From SZUA-229 sp964531165 (GTDB lineage Bacteria > Pseudomonadota > Gammaproteobacteria > SZUA-229), in NCBI GenBank assembly GCA_964531165.1, contig CAZHEA010000007.1, positions 14,129-78,128 on the forward strand: a stretch of DNA of 64,000 bases, read 5' to 3'. Under the pieces are notes generated by a model, which worked only from the letters and a program-made list of their open reading frames with translations, had not been told where the DNA came from and searched no databases. Below, piece after piece: positions 26,393-34,927 of this stretch (positions are counted from its first letter, which is position 1; every line of letters starts with the position of its first letter). Made by a program: the position numbers and the translations under genes.

Positions 26393-27751
26393 ATGTTTGA
26401 TAGCCTAAGCGATCGCCTTTCCAGAACCATCAAAAACCTGCGTGGCCAGGGTCGAATTACTGAAGATAATATAAAAGAGACGATGCGTGATGTGCGCATG
26501 GCATTGCTCGAAGCCGATGTAGCGCTACCAGTGGTGCGTGATTTTGTTGACCGGGTGAAGCAGCGAGCTGTCGGCCAGGAAGTGATGAGCAGTCTGTCGC
26601 CAGGTCAGGCGCTGATCAAAATAGTCAATGACGAGCTGGTTGCGACGATGGGTGCGGCCAATGAAGAATTAAATCTGGCGGCGCAGCCACCGGCAGTTGT
26701 ATTAATGGCGGGCTTGCAGGGTGCGGGTAAAACTACCACTGTAGCCAAGTTGGCAAAGTTGCTGCAGGAGCGTCATAAAAAGAAAGTCATGGTGGTGAGT
26801 TGCGATGTGTATCGTCCGGCGGCGATTAAGCAGTTGCAGACACTGGCCGATCAGGTGGGTGCAACATTCTATCCCAGCGAAAAAGAACAGAATCCGGTAG
26901 ATATTGCAACAGCCGCCCTCGATGCGGCTAAAAAGCAGTTTCAGGATGTGCTGTTAGTGGATACTGCCGGTCGATTGCACATCGATGAAGAAATGATGGG
27001 TGAGATTCAGCAGATTCATCAGGCGGTGAACCCGGTGGAAACCCTGTTTGTGGTCGACAGTATGACGGGTCAGGATGCGGCAAATACGGCTAAAGCCTTT
27101 AATGAAGCCTTAGAGCTGACCGGTGTTGTATTAACGAAAACCGATGGTGATGCCCGGGGTGGCGCCGCTTTATCGATTCGCCAGATCACCGGCAAGCCGA
27201 TTAAGTTTTTGGGCGCCGGCGAAAAAGTCGATGCATTGGAGCCATTTTATCCCGATAGATTAGCTTCAAGAATTCTTGGCATGGGTGATGTACTCAGTCT
27301 GGTAGAAGAAGTACAGCGTTCGGTAGATGTAAAAGAGGCTGAAAAGCTCACCGCCAAATTCAAAAAAGGTGCGGGTTTTGATTTCAATGACCTGAAATCA
27401 CAGATGGAACAGATGATGAATATGGGTGGTCTCACCGGTTTAATGGACAAGATGCCGGGCATGGGAGGCAAAATGGCCGCCATGAAAGACAAGGTAGGAG
27501 ATAAAGATGTAAAGCGATTGATTGCGATTATTCAGTCAATGACCCCGCAGGAACGCTCTTTCCCGGATATGATTAAAGGTTCACGTAAAAAACGTATCGC
27601 TGCTGGTGCTGGTGTGCAGGTGCAGGAAGTGAATAAGCTGATGAAACAGCAGATGCAGATGAAAAAGATGATGAAGAAAATGAAAGGCGGCGGCATGAAA
27701 AAAATGATGCGGATGATGCAGGGAAAGATGCCGCCGGGTATGGGGATGTAA
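26393..27751 (+). CDS. ffh: Signal recognition particle GTPase Ffh
   Basis: 452 residues, full length. N domain, then the GTPase with GLQGAGKTTTVAKLA (G1), LLVDTAGRL (G3) and LTKTDGDARGG (G4), then the Met-rich M domain ending MKKMMRMMQGKMPPGMGM, which binds signal sequences and 4.5S RNA. It targets membrane proteins to FtsY/SecYEG. It sits upstream of the rpsP operon, as often in gammaproteobacteria; a repeat element separates the two. Confidence 0.98.
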   Translation: MFDSLSDRLSRTIKNLRGQGRITEDNIKETMRDVRMALLEADVALPVVRDFVDRVKQRAVGQEVMSSLSPGQALIKIVNDELVATMGAANEELNLAAQPPAVVLMAGLQGAGKTTTVAKLAKLLQERHKKKVMVVSCDVYRPAAIKQLQTLADQVGATFYPSEKEQNPVDIATAALDAAKKQFQDVLLVDTAGRLHIDEEMMGEIQQIHQAVNPVETLFVVDSMTGQDAANTAKAFNEALELTGVVLTKTDGDARGGAALSIRQITGKPIKFLGAGEKVDALEPFYPDRLASRILGMGDVLSLVEEVQRSVDVKEAEKLTAKFKKGAGFDFNDLKSQMEQMMNMGGLTGLMDKMPGMGGKMAAMKDKVGDKDVKRLIAIIQSMTPQERSFPDMIKGSRKKRIAAGAGVQVQEVNKLMKQQMQMKKMMKKMKGGGMKKMMRMMQGKMPPGMGM

Positions 27752-27772
27752 GGTTAAATTCAAAAGCAGTTT

Positions 27773-27897
27773 TTGTCCGCGAATGAACGCAAATGAACGC
27801 GAATAAAAGCAAAAGCAGATGAATTTATATAGAGGTGTGGTGTGCATTAGGCACACAAACCAAAACTTTGCGTTTATTTGCGTTCATTCGCGGACAA
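27773..27897. repeat. 125-bp element with 22-bp perfect terminal inverted repeats
   Basis: Left end TTGTCCGCGAATGAACGCAAAT; the right end is its exact complement. The interior (about 80 bp) has AT-rich filler and a small GTGTGCATTAGGCACAC hairpin and no ORF on its own. The build resembles a MITE (non-autonomous element). No transposase for it is in the window. Confidence 0.7.
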
Positions 27898-28035
27898 CCT
27901 GCATCTTAAAAAAACCTAAATTAGGGCTTGCTACTATCCCTAAAAACCACTAAAATCCCGCTTTTCCCGAGACCCGAATTACTATTTCGGCTCTTTGAGT
28001 GGAACACAGATTAACTAATTTAGAGATTGATACTA

Positions 28036-28293
28036 ATGGTAACGATTCGTTTATCACGCGGCGGCGCTAAGAAAAAACCTTTTTATCATGTAGTTGTAAC
28101 AGACTCACGTATGCCACGTGACGGTCGTTACATCGAACGTGTAGGTTTCTTTAACCCTATGGCTAAAGGCGCAGAAAAGAACCTTGAAATAAGCATTGAT
28201 CGTATTGATCATTGGGTTGGCCAGGGTGCAGGTACGTCTGATCGTGTTGCGCAGCTGGTTAAGCAAGCACGTAAAGCGGCTACTGCTGCCTAA
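28036..28293 (+). CDS. rpsP: Ribosomal protein bS16
   Basis: 85 residues from ATG 28036 (MVTIRLSRGGAKKKPFYHV); a TTG frame nine bases earlier is not needed. Standard small-subunit protein S16 with DSRMPRDGRYIERVGFFNP. It is the first gene of rpsP-rimM-trmD-rplS. The 130 bp upstream contain a short hairpin (CCCGAA...TTCGG at about 27972-27994) that may be part of the leader. Confidence 0.98.
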   Translation: MVTIRLSRGGAKKKPFYHVVVTDSRMPRDGRYIERVGFFNPMAKGAEKNLEISIDRIDHWVGQGAGTSDRVAQLVKQARKAATAA

Positions 28294-28319
28294 AACCTTT
28301 TTGTGTGGCAGGCGGGCTA

Positions 28320-28853
28320 ATGGCTGAGCAGGCTACAACAAATGGTTTGGATGAAAATCAACTAATTTCGCTGGGTAATATATCCGGCGTTTTTGGTGTG
28401 AAGGGCTGGGTAAAAGTACATTCTTTTACCGACCCGCGAGAAAAAATAGTTAAGTACGACAGCTGGCAGGTTAAATACCAGGGTAAGTGGCAGGAAGTTA
28501 AGCTGAGTGGCGGTAAACGCCAGGGTAAAACTGTTGTCGCTAAAATTGTCGGGCTTGATGACCGTGATGAAGCGATTCTTTATCAGGGGGCTGAAATTGC
28601 GATTTATCCGCGGCAGTTAGATACGTTGCAAGCGGATGAGTACTACTGGCACCAGCTTACAGGTCTAAAAGTCATTACTGTTGAAGGTGTTGATTTAGGT
28701 ACGGTACATCACTTGCTGGAAACCGGTGCGAATGATGTACTGGTAGTGAGGGGTGATCGGGAACGCCTGATTCCATTTACTATGGGTAATGCAGTAACCG
28801 CGGTAGACCTTTCAACAGAGACGATTACGGTTGACTGGGATCCTGAGTTTTAA
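28320..28853 (+). CDS. rimM: Ribosome maturation factor RimM
   Basis: 177 residues from ATG 28320 (an in-frame GTG at 28305 is less likely). The N-terminal beta-barrel starts LISLGNISGVFGVKGWVKVHSF, and a C-terminal PRC barrel (YYWHQLTGLKVITVEGVDLG) follows. It assists 16S rRNA processing and S19 incorporation in the 30S head. It follows rpsP by 26 bp. Confidence 0.96.
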   Translation: MAEQATTNGLDENQLISLGNISGVFGVKGWVKVHSFTDPREKIVKYDSWQVKYQGKWQEVKLSGGKRQGKTVVAKIVGLDDRDEAILYQGAEIAIYPRQLDTLQADEYYWHQLTGLKVITVEGVDLGTVHHLLETGANDVLVVRGDRERLIPFTMGNAVTAVDLSTETITVDWDPEF

Positions 28854-28857
28854 AAGA

Positions 28858-28885
28858 GAATATGAGAATGAAATTTCTCATATTC
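28858..28885. repeat. Perfect hairpin right after rimM
   Basis: GAATATGAGAA and its exact complement TTCTCATATTC around a 6-base loop, five bases after the rimM stop. There is no T tract, so it is more likely an mRNA stabiliser or processing site than a terminator. The palindrome pair at 28885 follows immediately. Confidence 0.5.
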
Positions 28886-28977
28886 GTCATCCCCGAATGT
28901 TTGTGTCGGTGATCCAGTGACTTAAAGGCGCTAGATTCCCGACCAATGATATAAACATGGGCATTCGGGAATAACGG
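28885..28977. repeat. REP-like palindrome pair inside the rpsP operon
   Basis: CGTCATCCCCGAATGTTTGT...GATCCAGTGACTT followed by the reverse-oriented partner CTAGATTCCCGACC...GCATTCGGGAATAACG. It fills the gap between rimM and trmD. Same family at 43818, 60891, 62374 and 62601. Confidence 0.7.
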
Positions 28978-28984
28978 AAAGAAC

Positions 28985-29728
28985 ATGAAATTTGATGTCG
29001 TAACTCTTTTCCCCGAAATGGTAGAAAGCGTTGCGAATATCGGTGTACTGGGCAGGGCGATTAAAAACGGCCAGATTCAGCTAAACAGCTGGAACCCCAG
29101 GGACTACACAACAGATAAGCATCGCACCGTCGACGATCGCCCCTACGGAGGTGGTCCCGGCATGCTAATGAAAGTGCAACCACTGAAGTTAGCAATAGAG
29201 GATGCGAAACAGGCGGCTCCACAAAGCCGAGTGATCTACATGAGCCCGCAGGGCAAAACAGTCACTCAGCAGGATGTGATAACGCTCGCCGAGCAACCGG
29301 GCTTGATTTTAATCGCCGGTCGCTACGAAGGAATAGATGAACGCATCATCGAAACCCATGTTGACGAAGAATGGTCAATCGGGGATTACGTACTCAGCGG
29401 CGGCGAATTACCCGCGCTGGTATTGATAGATGCGATAGCGCGGATGATTCCCGGGGTACTGGGAGATGCACAATCCGCGCAACAGGATTCGTTTATGCAG
29501 GGCTTGTTAGACTGCCCGCATTACACGCGACCGGAAGAGATTGACGGTCGCAGCGTACCCAGCGTGTTGCTTAGTGGAAACCATCGGGATATTGACCGCT
29601 GGCGATTACAGCAGAGTCTGGGGCGAAGCTGGTTAAGGCGAGCGGATTTAATCGACGCCTTAAACCTGACAGAAGAACAGAAGCAGTTGTTGGAAGCCTT
29701 TAAACAGGAACATGACAATGCTGAATAG
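28985..29728 (+). CDS. trmD: tRNA (guanine-N1)-methyltransferase TrmD
   Basis: 247 residues. It methylates G37 of tRNAs with S-adenosylmethionine. The SPOUT knot is seen in LILIAGRYEGIDERIIE and SIGDYVLSGGELPALVLIDA; GGGPGMLMKVQPL and the C-terminal helical domain are present. It is third in the rpsP operon, with an unusually long 131-bp gap before it. Confidence 0.97.
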   Translation: MKFDVVTLFPEMVESVANIGVLGRAIKNGQIQLNSWNPRDYTTDKHRTVDDRPYGGGPGMLMKVQPLKLAIEDAKQAAPQSRVIYMSPQGKTVTQQDVITLAEQPGLILIAGRYEGIDERIIETHVDEEWSIGDYVLSGGELPALVLIDAIARMIPGVLGDAQSAQQDSFMQGLLDCPHYTRPEEIDGRSVPSVLLSGNHRDIDRWRLQQSLGRSWLRRADLIDALNLTEEQKQLLEAFKQEHDNAE

Positions 29729-29763
29729 TATTAATAAATTTACATTATTGGTGGAGTAAGACC

Positions 29764-30108
29764 ATGAGCAACATCATTGCAGAGCTTAATGCAGAGCAAA
29801 TGAAATCGGATATCCCTACGTTTTCGTCTGGTGATACGGTTATCGTGCAGGTAAAAGTAAAAGAAGGTGATCGTGAGCGTTTACAGGCATTTGAAGGTGT
29901 TGTAATTGCCAAGCGTAACCGTGGTTTACATTCTGCATTTACGGTGCGTAAAATTTCTAACGGTGAAGGCGTTGAACGTGTTTTTCAAACACACAGCCCG
30001 ATGATTGGAAAAATTGAAGTTAAACGTCACGGTAAAGTCCGTCGCGCTAAACTTTATTATCTGCGCGGTCTTACTGGTAAGGCAGCTCGTATTAAAGAAA
30101 AGTTATAA
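29764..30108 (+). CDS. rplS: Ribosomal protein bL19
   Basis: 114 residues, normal. Core GDTVIVQVKVKEGDRERLQAFEG and KRNRGLHSAFTVRKISNGEGVER match L19 at the subunit interface. GGTGGAG precedes the ATG. It is the last gene of the operon, followed by a strong terminator. Confidence 0.98.
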   Translation: MSNIIAELNAEQMKSDIPTFSSGDTVIVQVKVKEGDRERLQAFEGVVIAKRNRGLHSAFTVRKISNGEGVERVFQTHSPMIGKIEVKRHGKVRRAKLYYLRGLTGKAARIKEKL

Positions 30109-30133
30109 GTCGTTTTTATATACGATTTGTAAT

Positions 30134-30164
30134 AAAAAAGGGGTGCTTATGCACCCCTTTTTTT
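30134..30164 (+). terminator. Terminator of the rpsP operon
   Basis: GGGGTGC pairs with GCACCCC around TTAT, flanked by A6 and T7, 26 bp after the rplS stop. Classic rho-independent terminator. Confidence 0.9.
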
Positions 30165-30279
30165 ATGGCGATAATAGACTGTCGGCGTTAGTTTTAGCTG
30201 ACGATATAATATGTGATGCGCAGCGAGCAGTGGACGGGGTATGACCGGGGTTGATTTCTAATTTCCGGGGTTAATTTCC

Positions 30280-30357
30280 GGGGTCGGAGTCAAATTTTAT
30301 ATTATAGAGTGAAGTATCCGTTCATCATTGCGCGGTATAAAATTTGACTCTGACCCC
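30280..30357. repeat. Inverted-repeat element copy 1, GGGGTCGGAGTCA family
   Basis: Arms GGGGTCGGAGTCAAATTTTA and its complement with one mismatch (GACTCTGACCCC). The interior contains AGTATCCGTTC and ATTGCGCGG. Confidence 0.8.
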
Positions 30358-30465
30358 TAACTATCGAAATAAAGTGTGCAGGCGTTAGCTTTAGCTGACG
30401 AGAAATCATGCATGCGCAGCGAGCAGTATTTCTGGGTGCGGTGTCAGATTTTCGGGGTTATTTCC

Positions 30466-30544
30466 GGGGTCGGAGTCAAATTTTATATTATAGAGTTGAA
30501 GTATCCGTTCTTCATTGCGCGGTATAAAATTTGACTCCGACCCC
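30466..30544. repeat. Inverted-repeat element copy 2, GGGGTCGGAGTCA family
   Basis: Nearly identical to the copy at 30280, with perfect GGGGTCGGAGTCAAATTTTA arms; it differs by one inserted T and a few bases. Confidence 0.8.
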
Positions 30545-30621
30545 GAATAATACCGACCCCTAATAATAAAAGGTCGTCAGCTAAAGCTAACGCCTACAAA
30601 TTAATAATATATTGTTATCTT

Positions 30622-32469
30622 ATGAAGATATTAAACCTGATTTTTTTTATTATTTATTTACTGATTCAGCCCCTGCATGCTGACGATAATGTCGAGAGTA
30701 AAATAAATGAACAACAGGCAAAAATTCAGGCGCAAAGAGATGCTCATTTTAAAAATATTGATGAGCTAGTTGGGCTGCGCGCACCGGAGCTTGCATTAAG
30801 TTATATCCGTCGAGAGCAACCACAATACAATAAAGACGAGCCAACTGAATGGTTGTACTGGGAACAGAAACACATATCATTATTAAAATATATGCATCGT
30901 TGGCAGGGTGTCGTTCAGCGGGTGACTAAACAAACTGAAAACCTGAACAGTTTTAGAATCGCCACAGCAGATAGGAACTGGTTTTTAACCGCACAGTTGC
31001 AGGCTTTAATTGAACTGAAACAATATGATGTTGTGCTGAGGAAAGTGCGACATTATTTATGGAATGCCAATGACCTGGTACGCACCGATACCTATGCAGC
31101 ATGGCGGCGTATTATTATTCAGGTCTACTTAAATCAGTCAAATATCAATGATGCACAAATAGCTATGCGCCGTTATCAGCAGGATTATGGTGAGTTGCAA
31201 AATGAAGATGGTTTAAGCTGGTTGCAGTTGCAGGCTGAATTACTCATACAGTTAAACCAGCATGTAGAGGCCGTCGCCTTATTAAAGCAAATTAAAAAGC
31301 CCGAAGCGCAGGCACTGGTTTTGCTGGCAAAAATAAATGCCAGAATGATATCACCGCTAAATGCGCTGGACAGTGCACAGTTGGTGCTGGCCAGTATAAA
31401 TGAAGATGATGTGCGTAAATATCTATTTCAATATGTGGCGCTGGTATCAGCGATTGCTGCTGACGATACAGAGCAGGCAATTTTGTTATTGGAAGTTTTA
31501 TTATCAGAGCAACATCGCGGGCTTTCTAATTCAGTGTTGCGAATTGGTGGAGTTAATGTCAATGCAGATACACTGTGGGAATTATATTTACAGAAAGGCA
31601 ATTTAGAAGCCAATAAAAAAGGTCTGCTAAAAGGTAATGATGTTAGCTGGTATGCATTAGGTAGTAACCGGTTTCAAACTGATCCACTTACCGCTAAATC
31701 GATTTTTGCAGTGCTGTCATTAAAGGCTGCTGAAGCACAGCATCGAAAAATGGCGATGCGTCAGCTGGTTAAATTAATGGATATTAATCAGCAGCCATTA
31801 GAACTGGTGAATCATTTATTTACTGAGTCCAGTTATATCACCAGCATGTCAGAAGTGGTGCCGGAGGTTCGTTATCGTTTAATTGATTTTAATCTTGCAC
31901 ACTCAAATGTAAAAGCTGCCGCGGTATTAATGGCTGATCTTAAACAGCCGCCTGAGGATCAGCCACAGTTCGACTGGAATTTGCGTCGCGCACGGGTACT
32001 GATTTTAAGTGGCTCGTTTGAGCAGGGTGCTAATGTACTGCGTAATATGCTAAGCGGTGAGGAAGTCGAAACACTGCAGGCGGATAAATATTTACAGGTG
32101 GTTTTTGATTTACAGGCGGTTGAGCAGCATCAGATAGCACTGGATTTATTTAATCAGCTACAGCTGCGGGTTGAAGATGTCAGGCTGGTGCGGGAGTTAC
32201 TGTTCTGGAAGGCTGAGTCATATCATGAACTACAGCAATTTGAGCGGGCAGCATTTTTATTTTTGAAATCGGCGCGTTCACCGGAAAAGGTGTATGACCC
32301 CTGGTATCACACTGCCACCTTCCGTGCGGCTGAAAGCATGTTCGAAGCTAAATTATATGAGGATGCCAGGCAGCGTTATCTGCATCTACTGAAAATCACT
32401 CAGAATGCGGCACGACAAGCGGTGATCCGACAGCGTTTGCAGGCTATTCAGCTTAAACGGCAGATATAA
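30622..32469 (+). CDS. Exported TPR-type repeat protein, unknown
   Basis: 615 residues. A signal peptide (LIFFIIYLLIQPLHA) and then almost entirely alpha-helical repeats of about 34 residues with TPR spacing, e.g. WLTAQLQALIELKQYDVVL-like, LLIQLNQHVEAVALLKQIKK, VVFDLQAVEQHQIALDLFNQ and FWKAESYHELQQFERAAFLF. It should be a periplasmic scaffold. The N-terminal 60 residues include a short coiled coil (KINEQQAKIQAQRDAHF). No enzymatic motif. Isolated between a repeat array and htpG; partner proteins unknown. Confidence 0.7.
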   Translation: MKILNLIFFIIYLLIQPLHADDNVESKINEQQAKIQAQRDAHFKNIDELVGLRAPELALSYIRREQPQYNKDEPTEWLYWEQKHISLLKYMHRWQGVVQRVTKQTENLNSFRIATADRNWFLTAQLQALIELKQYDVVLRKVRHYLWNANDLVRTDTYAAWRRIIIQVYLNQSNINDAQIAMRRYQQDYGELQNEDGLSWLQLQAELLIQLNQHVEAVALLKQIKKPEAQALVLLAKINARMISPLNALDSAQLVLASINEDDVRKYLFQYVALVSAIAADDTEQAILLLEVLLSEQHRGLSNSVLRIGGVNVNADTLWELYLQKGNLEANKKGLLKGNDVSWYALGSNRFQTDPLTAKSIFAVLSLKAAEAQHRKMAMRQLVKLMDINQQPLELVNHLFTESSYITSMSEVVPEVRYRLIDFNLAHSNVKAAAVLMADLKQPPEDQPQFDWNLRRARVLILSGSFEQGANVLRNMLSGEEVETLQADKYLQVVFDLQAVEQHQIALDLFNQLQLRVEDVRLVRELLFWKAESYHELQQFERAAFLFLKSARSPEKVYDPWYHTATFRAAESMFEAKLYEDARQRYLHLLKITQNAARQAVIRQRLQAIQLKRQI

Positions 32470-32545
32470 AACAGACAGTAGGTTCGAATTTATTCGAACA
32501 ATCTCCAAAGTAATGTAGAGGGGACTGTAGCAGGGGTAATGCTGC

Positions 32546-32581
32546 GGGGTCGGGGCAGAATAAAGCATCGGGTCCGACCCC
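32546..32581. repeat. Short GGGGTCGG...CCGACCCC palindrome
   Basis: A reduced relative of the GGGGTCGGAGTCA elements (arms GGGGTCGG and CCGACCCC). It lies 77 bp after the TPR gene and may end its transcript. Confidence 0.5.
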
Positions 32582-32640
32582 GGGATTTGTTCCGGGAGTT
32601 GAAATATCGAGAGTAAATCTGGAAATTTAAATAATCCCCA

Positions 32641-32672
32641 GCCATACCGGCGAAGGCAGGTATCCAGTGTCT
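32641..32672. repeat. REP-like palindrome, single diverged copy
   Basis: GCCATACCGGCGAAGGCAGG then TATCCAGTGTCTG, matching the copy at 62601-62635. It lies in the htpG upstream region. Confidence 0.6.
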
Positions 32673-32766
32673 GTATCTTTTAATCTTTAACCCTTGAAAT
32701 CTCTCCATTACCCCCCATCTGAGAACGCAGAATTTATATTTTCACCCAATTTTGACGGAGACCCCG

Positions 32767-34686
32767 ATGAGCGTAGAAGCCTACAAAGAAACCCTTGAAT
32801 TTCAGGCTGAAGTGAAGCAGTTGTTAAAACTGATGATTCACTCCCTGTATTCCAATAAAGAAATATTCCTGCGTGAGCTGGTCTCCAATGCATCAGATGC
32901 CTGTGATAAGTTGCGCTTTGAAGCGTTGGGCAGTGATGATATTTATGCGGGTGATTCTGAGTTAAAAATTCATATTGAGTTTGATAAAGACGCTAAAACA
33001 CTGACTATTTCAGATAATGGCATCGGCATGTCGCGGGAAGAAATTGTTGATAATATCGGCACCATTGCTAACTCAGGCACTAAAAAATATCTGGATTCCT
33101 TAACCGGCGATCAGATGAAAGACTCTCACATGATTGGTCAGTTTGGTGTGGGATTCTACTCAACTTTTATTGTTGCAGATAAAGTGACGGTGAAATCACG
33201 TCGTGCCGGACAGGCTGCCGATCAGGCGGTTTTATGGGAGTCTGAAGGTGAGGGTGATTACACTCTGGAAACCATAGAAAAAGATTCACGTGGTACGGAT
33301 GTTATTTTACACATCCGTGAAGGCGAAGAAGAGTTTCTGGATAGCTGGCGCTTAAAGACTATTATTCACACTTATTCTGATCATATTTCATTACCGATTA
33401 CGATGCCAAAAGATCCGGAACCGGTTGATGAAGACGCTGAGAAAGCAGATGCCGGAAAAGATGAAATTGTGGTACCAGAAAATGAGGTCGTGAATAAGGC
33501 ATCCGCATTATGGGCACGCGCAAAAAGTGAAGTCAAAGAAGAAGAGTATAAAGAGTTTTACAAGCACATCGCTCATGATTTTGAAGATCCGATGACCTGG
33601 GCTCATAATAAAGTTGAAGGTAATCAATCGTATACATCACTGTTATATATTCCGGCAAAAGCACCGTTTGATTTATATGAGCGTGAACGCAAGCAGGGTA
33701 TCAAGCTTTATGTAAAACGTGTTTTCATTATGGAAGATACCACGCATATTATGCCGCAGTACTTACGCTTTATTCGTGGTGTAGTGGATTCAGATGATCT
33801 GCCACTGAATGTGTCCCGTGAAATTTTACAGCACAATAAAGTCATTGATAAAATTAAATCTGCATCGGTTAAAAAGGTGTTGGGTTTACTGGAAAAAATG
33901 GCTAAAAACAATACTGAGCAATATGCGACATTCTGGAAAGCCTTCGGTAATGTGATGAAAGAAGGCCCGATTGAAGACTTTGCTAATAAAGAACGTATTG
34001 CAAAATTATTCCGGTTTGCAACAACTGAAAATGACAGTGCCGAGCAGAATGTATCATTAGAAGATTATGTCGGGCGTATGAAAGATGAGCAAAAGCAGAT
34101 CTTTTACATCACCGCTGACAGTTATATTGCGGCAAAAAACAGCCCGCATCTGGAAGTATTCAAGCGTAAAGGCATTGAGGTTTTACTGCTGTCCGATCGC
34201 ATTGACGAATGGCTAGTGCAACACCTGACTGATTTTGATGGCAAGCCATTGCAGAATATAGCCAAGGGTGATCTTGATCTGGGTAGCTTTGAAGACGAAG
34301 AAGAAAAGAAAGCCCAGAAAGAAGCAGAAGGTGATTTAAAAGGTGTAGTTGAGCTGATGAAAGACAAGCTCGAGGGTAAGGCTAAAGATGTGCGCATTAC
34401 TCATCGTCTGACTGATTCACCATCATGCCTGGTGCTGGATGCCAATGATATGGGCTTACAGATGCAGCAAATTATGCGGGCAGCGGGACAGGAAGTTCCA
34501 CCAAGCCAGCCGATTCTGGAAATTAACCCGGAGCATGACCTGATTAAACAGCTAAAAGATATGGCAGATCAGCAGAAGTTTGAAAACTGGGCGCATATTC
34601 TGTTTGATCAGGCGATGCTTGCCGAGGGTGGGCAGCTTGAGGATCCTGCCGCTTATGTTAAGCGGGTTAATGATATGCTTAACTAA
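32767..34686 (+). CDS. htpG: Molecular chaperone HtpG (Hsp90)
   Basis: 639 residues from ATG 32767, with GGAG 6-7 bases before; a TTG frame 15 bases upstream is spurious. The N-terminal GHKL ATPase shows NASDACDKLRFEAL, DNGIGMSREE and GQFGVGFYSTFIV; then come the middle domain (RVFIMEDTTHIMPQYLRFIRG is spread here) and the C-terminal dimerisation domain. The charged linker (DEDAEKADAGKDE) is somewhat long. General stress chaperone. No clear sigma-32 promoter was recognised. Confidence 0.98.
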   Translation: MSVEAYKETLEFQAEVKQLLKLMIHSLYSNKEIFLRELVSNASDACDKLRFEALGSDDIYAGDSELKIHIEFDKDAKTLTISDNGIGMSREEIVDNIGTIANSGTKKYLDSLTGDQMKDSHMIGQFGVGFYSTFIVADKVTVKSRRAGQAADQAVLWESEGEGDYTLETIEKDSRGTDVILHIREGEEEFLDSWRLKTIIHTYSDHISLPITMPKDPEPVDEDAEKADAGKDEIVVPENEVVNKASALWARAKSEVKEEEYKEFYKHIAHDFEDPMTWAHNKVEGNQSYTSLLYIPAKAPFDLYERERKQGIKLYVKRVFIMEDTTHIMPQYLRFIRGVVDSDDLPLNVSREILQHNKVIDKIKSASVKKVLGLLEKMAKNNTEQYATFWKAFGNVMKEGPIEDFANKERIAKLFRFATTENDSAEQNVSLEDYVGRMKDEQKQIFYITADSYIAAKNSPHLEVFKRKGIEVLLLSDRIDEWLVQHLTDFDGKPLQNIAKGDLDLGSFEDEEEKKAQKEAEGDLKGVVELMKDKLEGKAKDVRITHRLTDSPSCLVLDANDMGLQMQQIMRAAGQEVPPSQPILEINPEHDLIKQLKDMADQQKFENWAHILFDQAMLAEGGQLEDPAAYVKRVNDMLN

Positions 34687-34705
34687 TCCCTGCATGTCAG
34701 TCTGT

Positions 34706-34743
34706 AAAAAGCGCCCCTGTTGATGCAGGGACGCTTTTTTTTT
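34706..34743 (+). terminator. Terminator of htpG
   Basis: AGCGCCCCTG pairs with CAGGGACGCT around TTGATG, followed by T9, 20 bp after the htpG stop. Confidence 0.9.
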
Positions 34744-34927
34744 GCGCGTGATTTGAGTCGGTTAATTGATATAGTGGTTTCGGTATGCACGGTGGATTTG
34801 AAGTTGTTTCAACAGGTCTTTTGTAATAGGTCAATGAAGTGAGATATCGATCATAAATATTATATTTTCAGCATCTATTTCAGCATGATTCAGCTACTAT
34901 CAGGTGACTACTTTAAGATCTGTACAC

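Larger units (their letters stand above)
30180..30595. repeat. Composite repeat array between rplS and the TPR gene
   Basis: Two direct copies of GGCGTTAG-TTTAGCTGACGA followed by GATGCGCAGCGAGCAGT-type sequence (30183-30230 and 30381-30426) alternate with two 78-79 bp inverted-repeat elements (30280-30357 and 30466-30544). The array closes with a reversed copy CGTCAGCTAAAGCTAACGCC at 30575-30594. The unit is therefore a tandem duplication of about 190 bp capped by an inverted end. No ORF inside. Confidence 0.75.

Noticed and set aside
27573..27856. Minus-strand frames over the ffh 3' end
   Set aside because: His/Ser/Phe-rich products are the complement of the Met/Lys-rich M domain and a repeat element; not genes.
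27773..27897. Insertion sequence between ffh and rpsP
   Set aside because: Too short to encode a transposase; kept as a MITE-like repeat.
30005..30244. 79-codon frame overlapping rplS
   Set aside because: Alternative frame of L19 that reads through the terminator hairpin.
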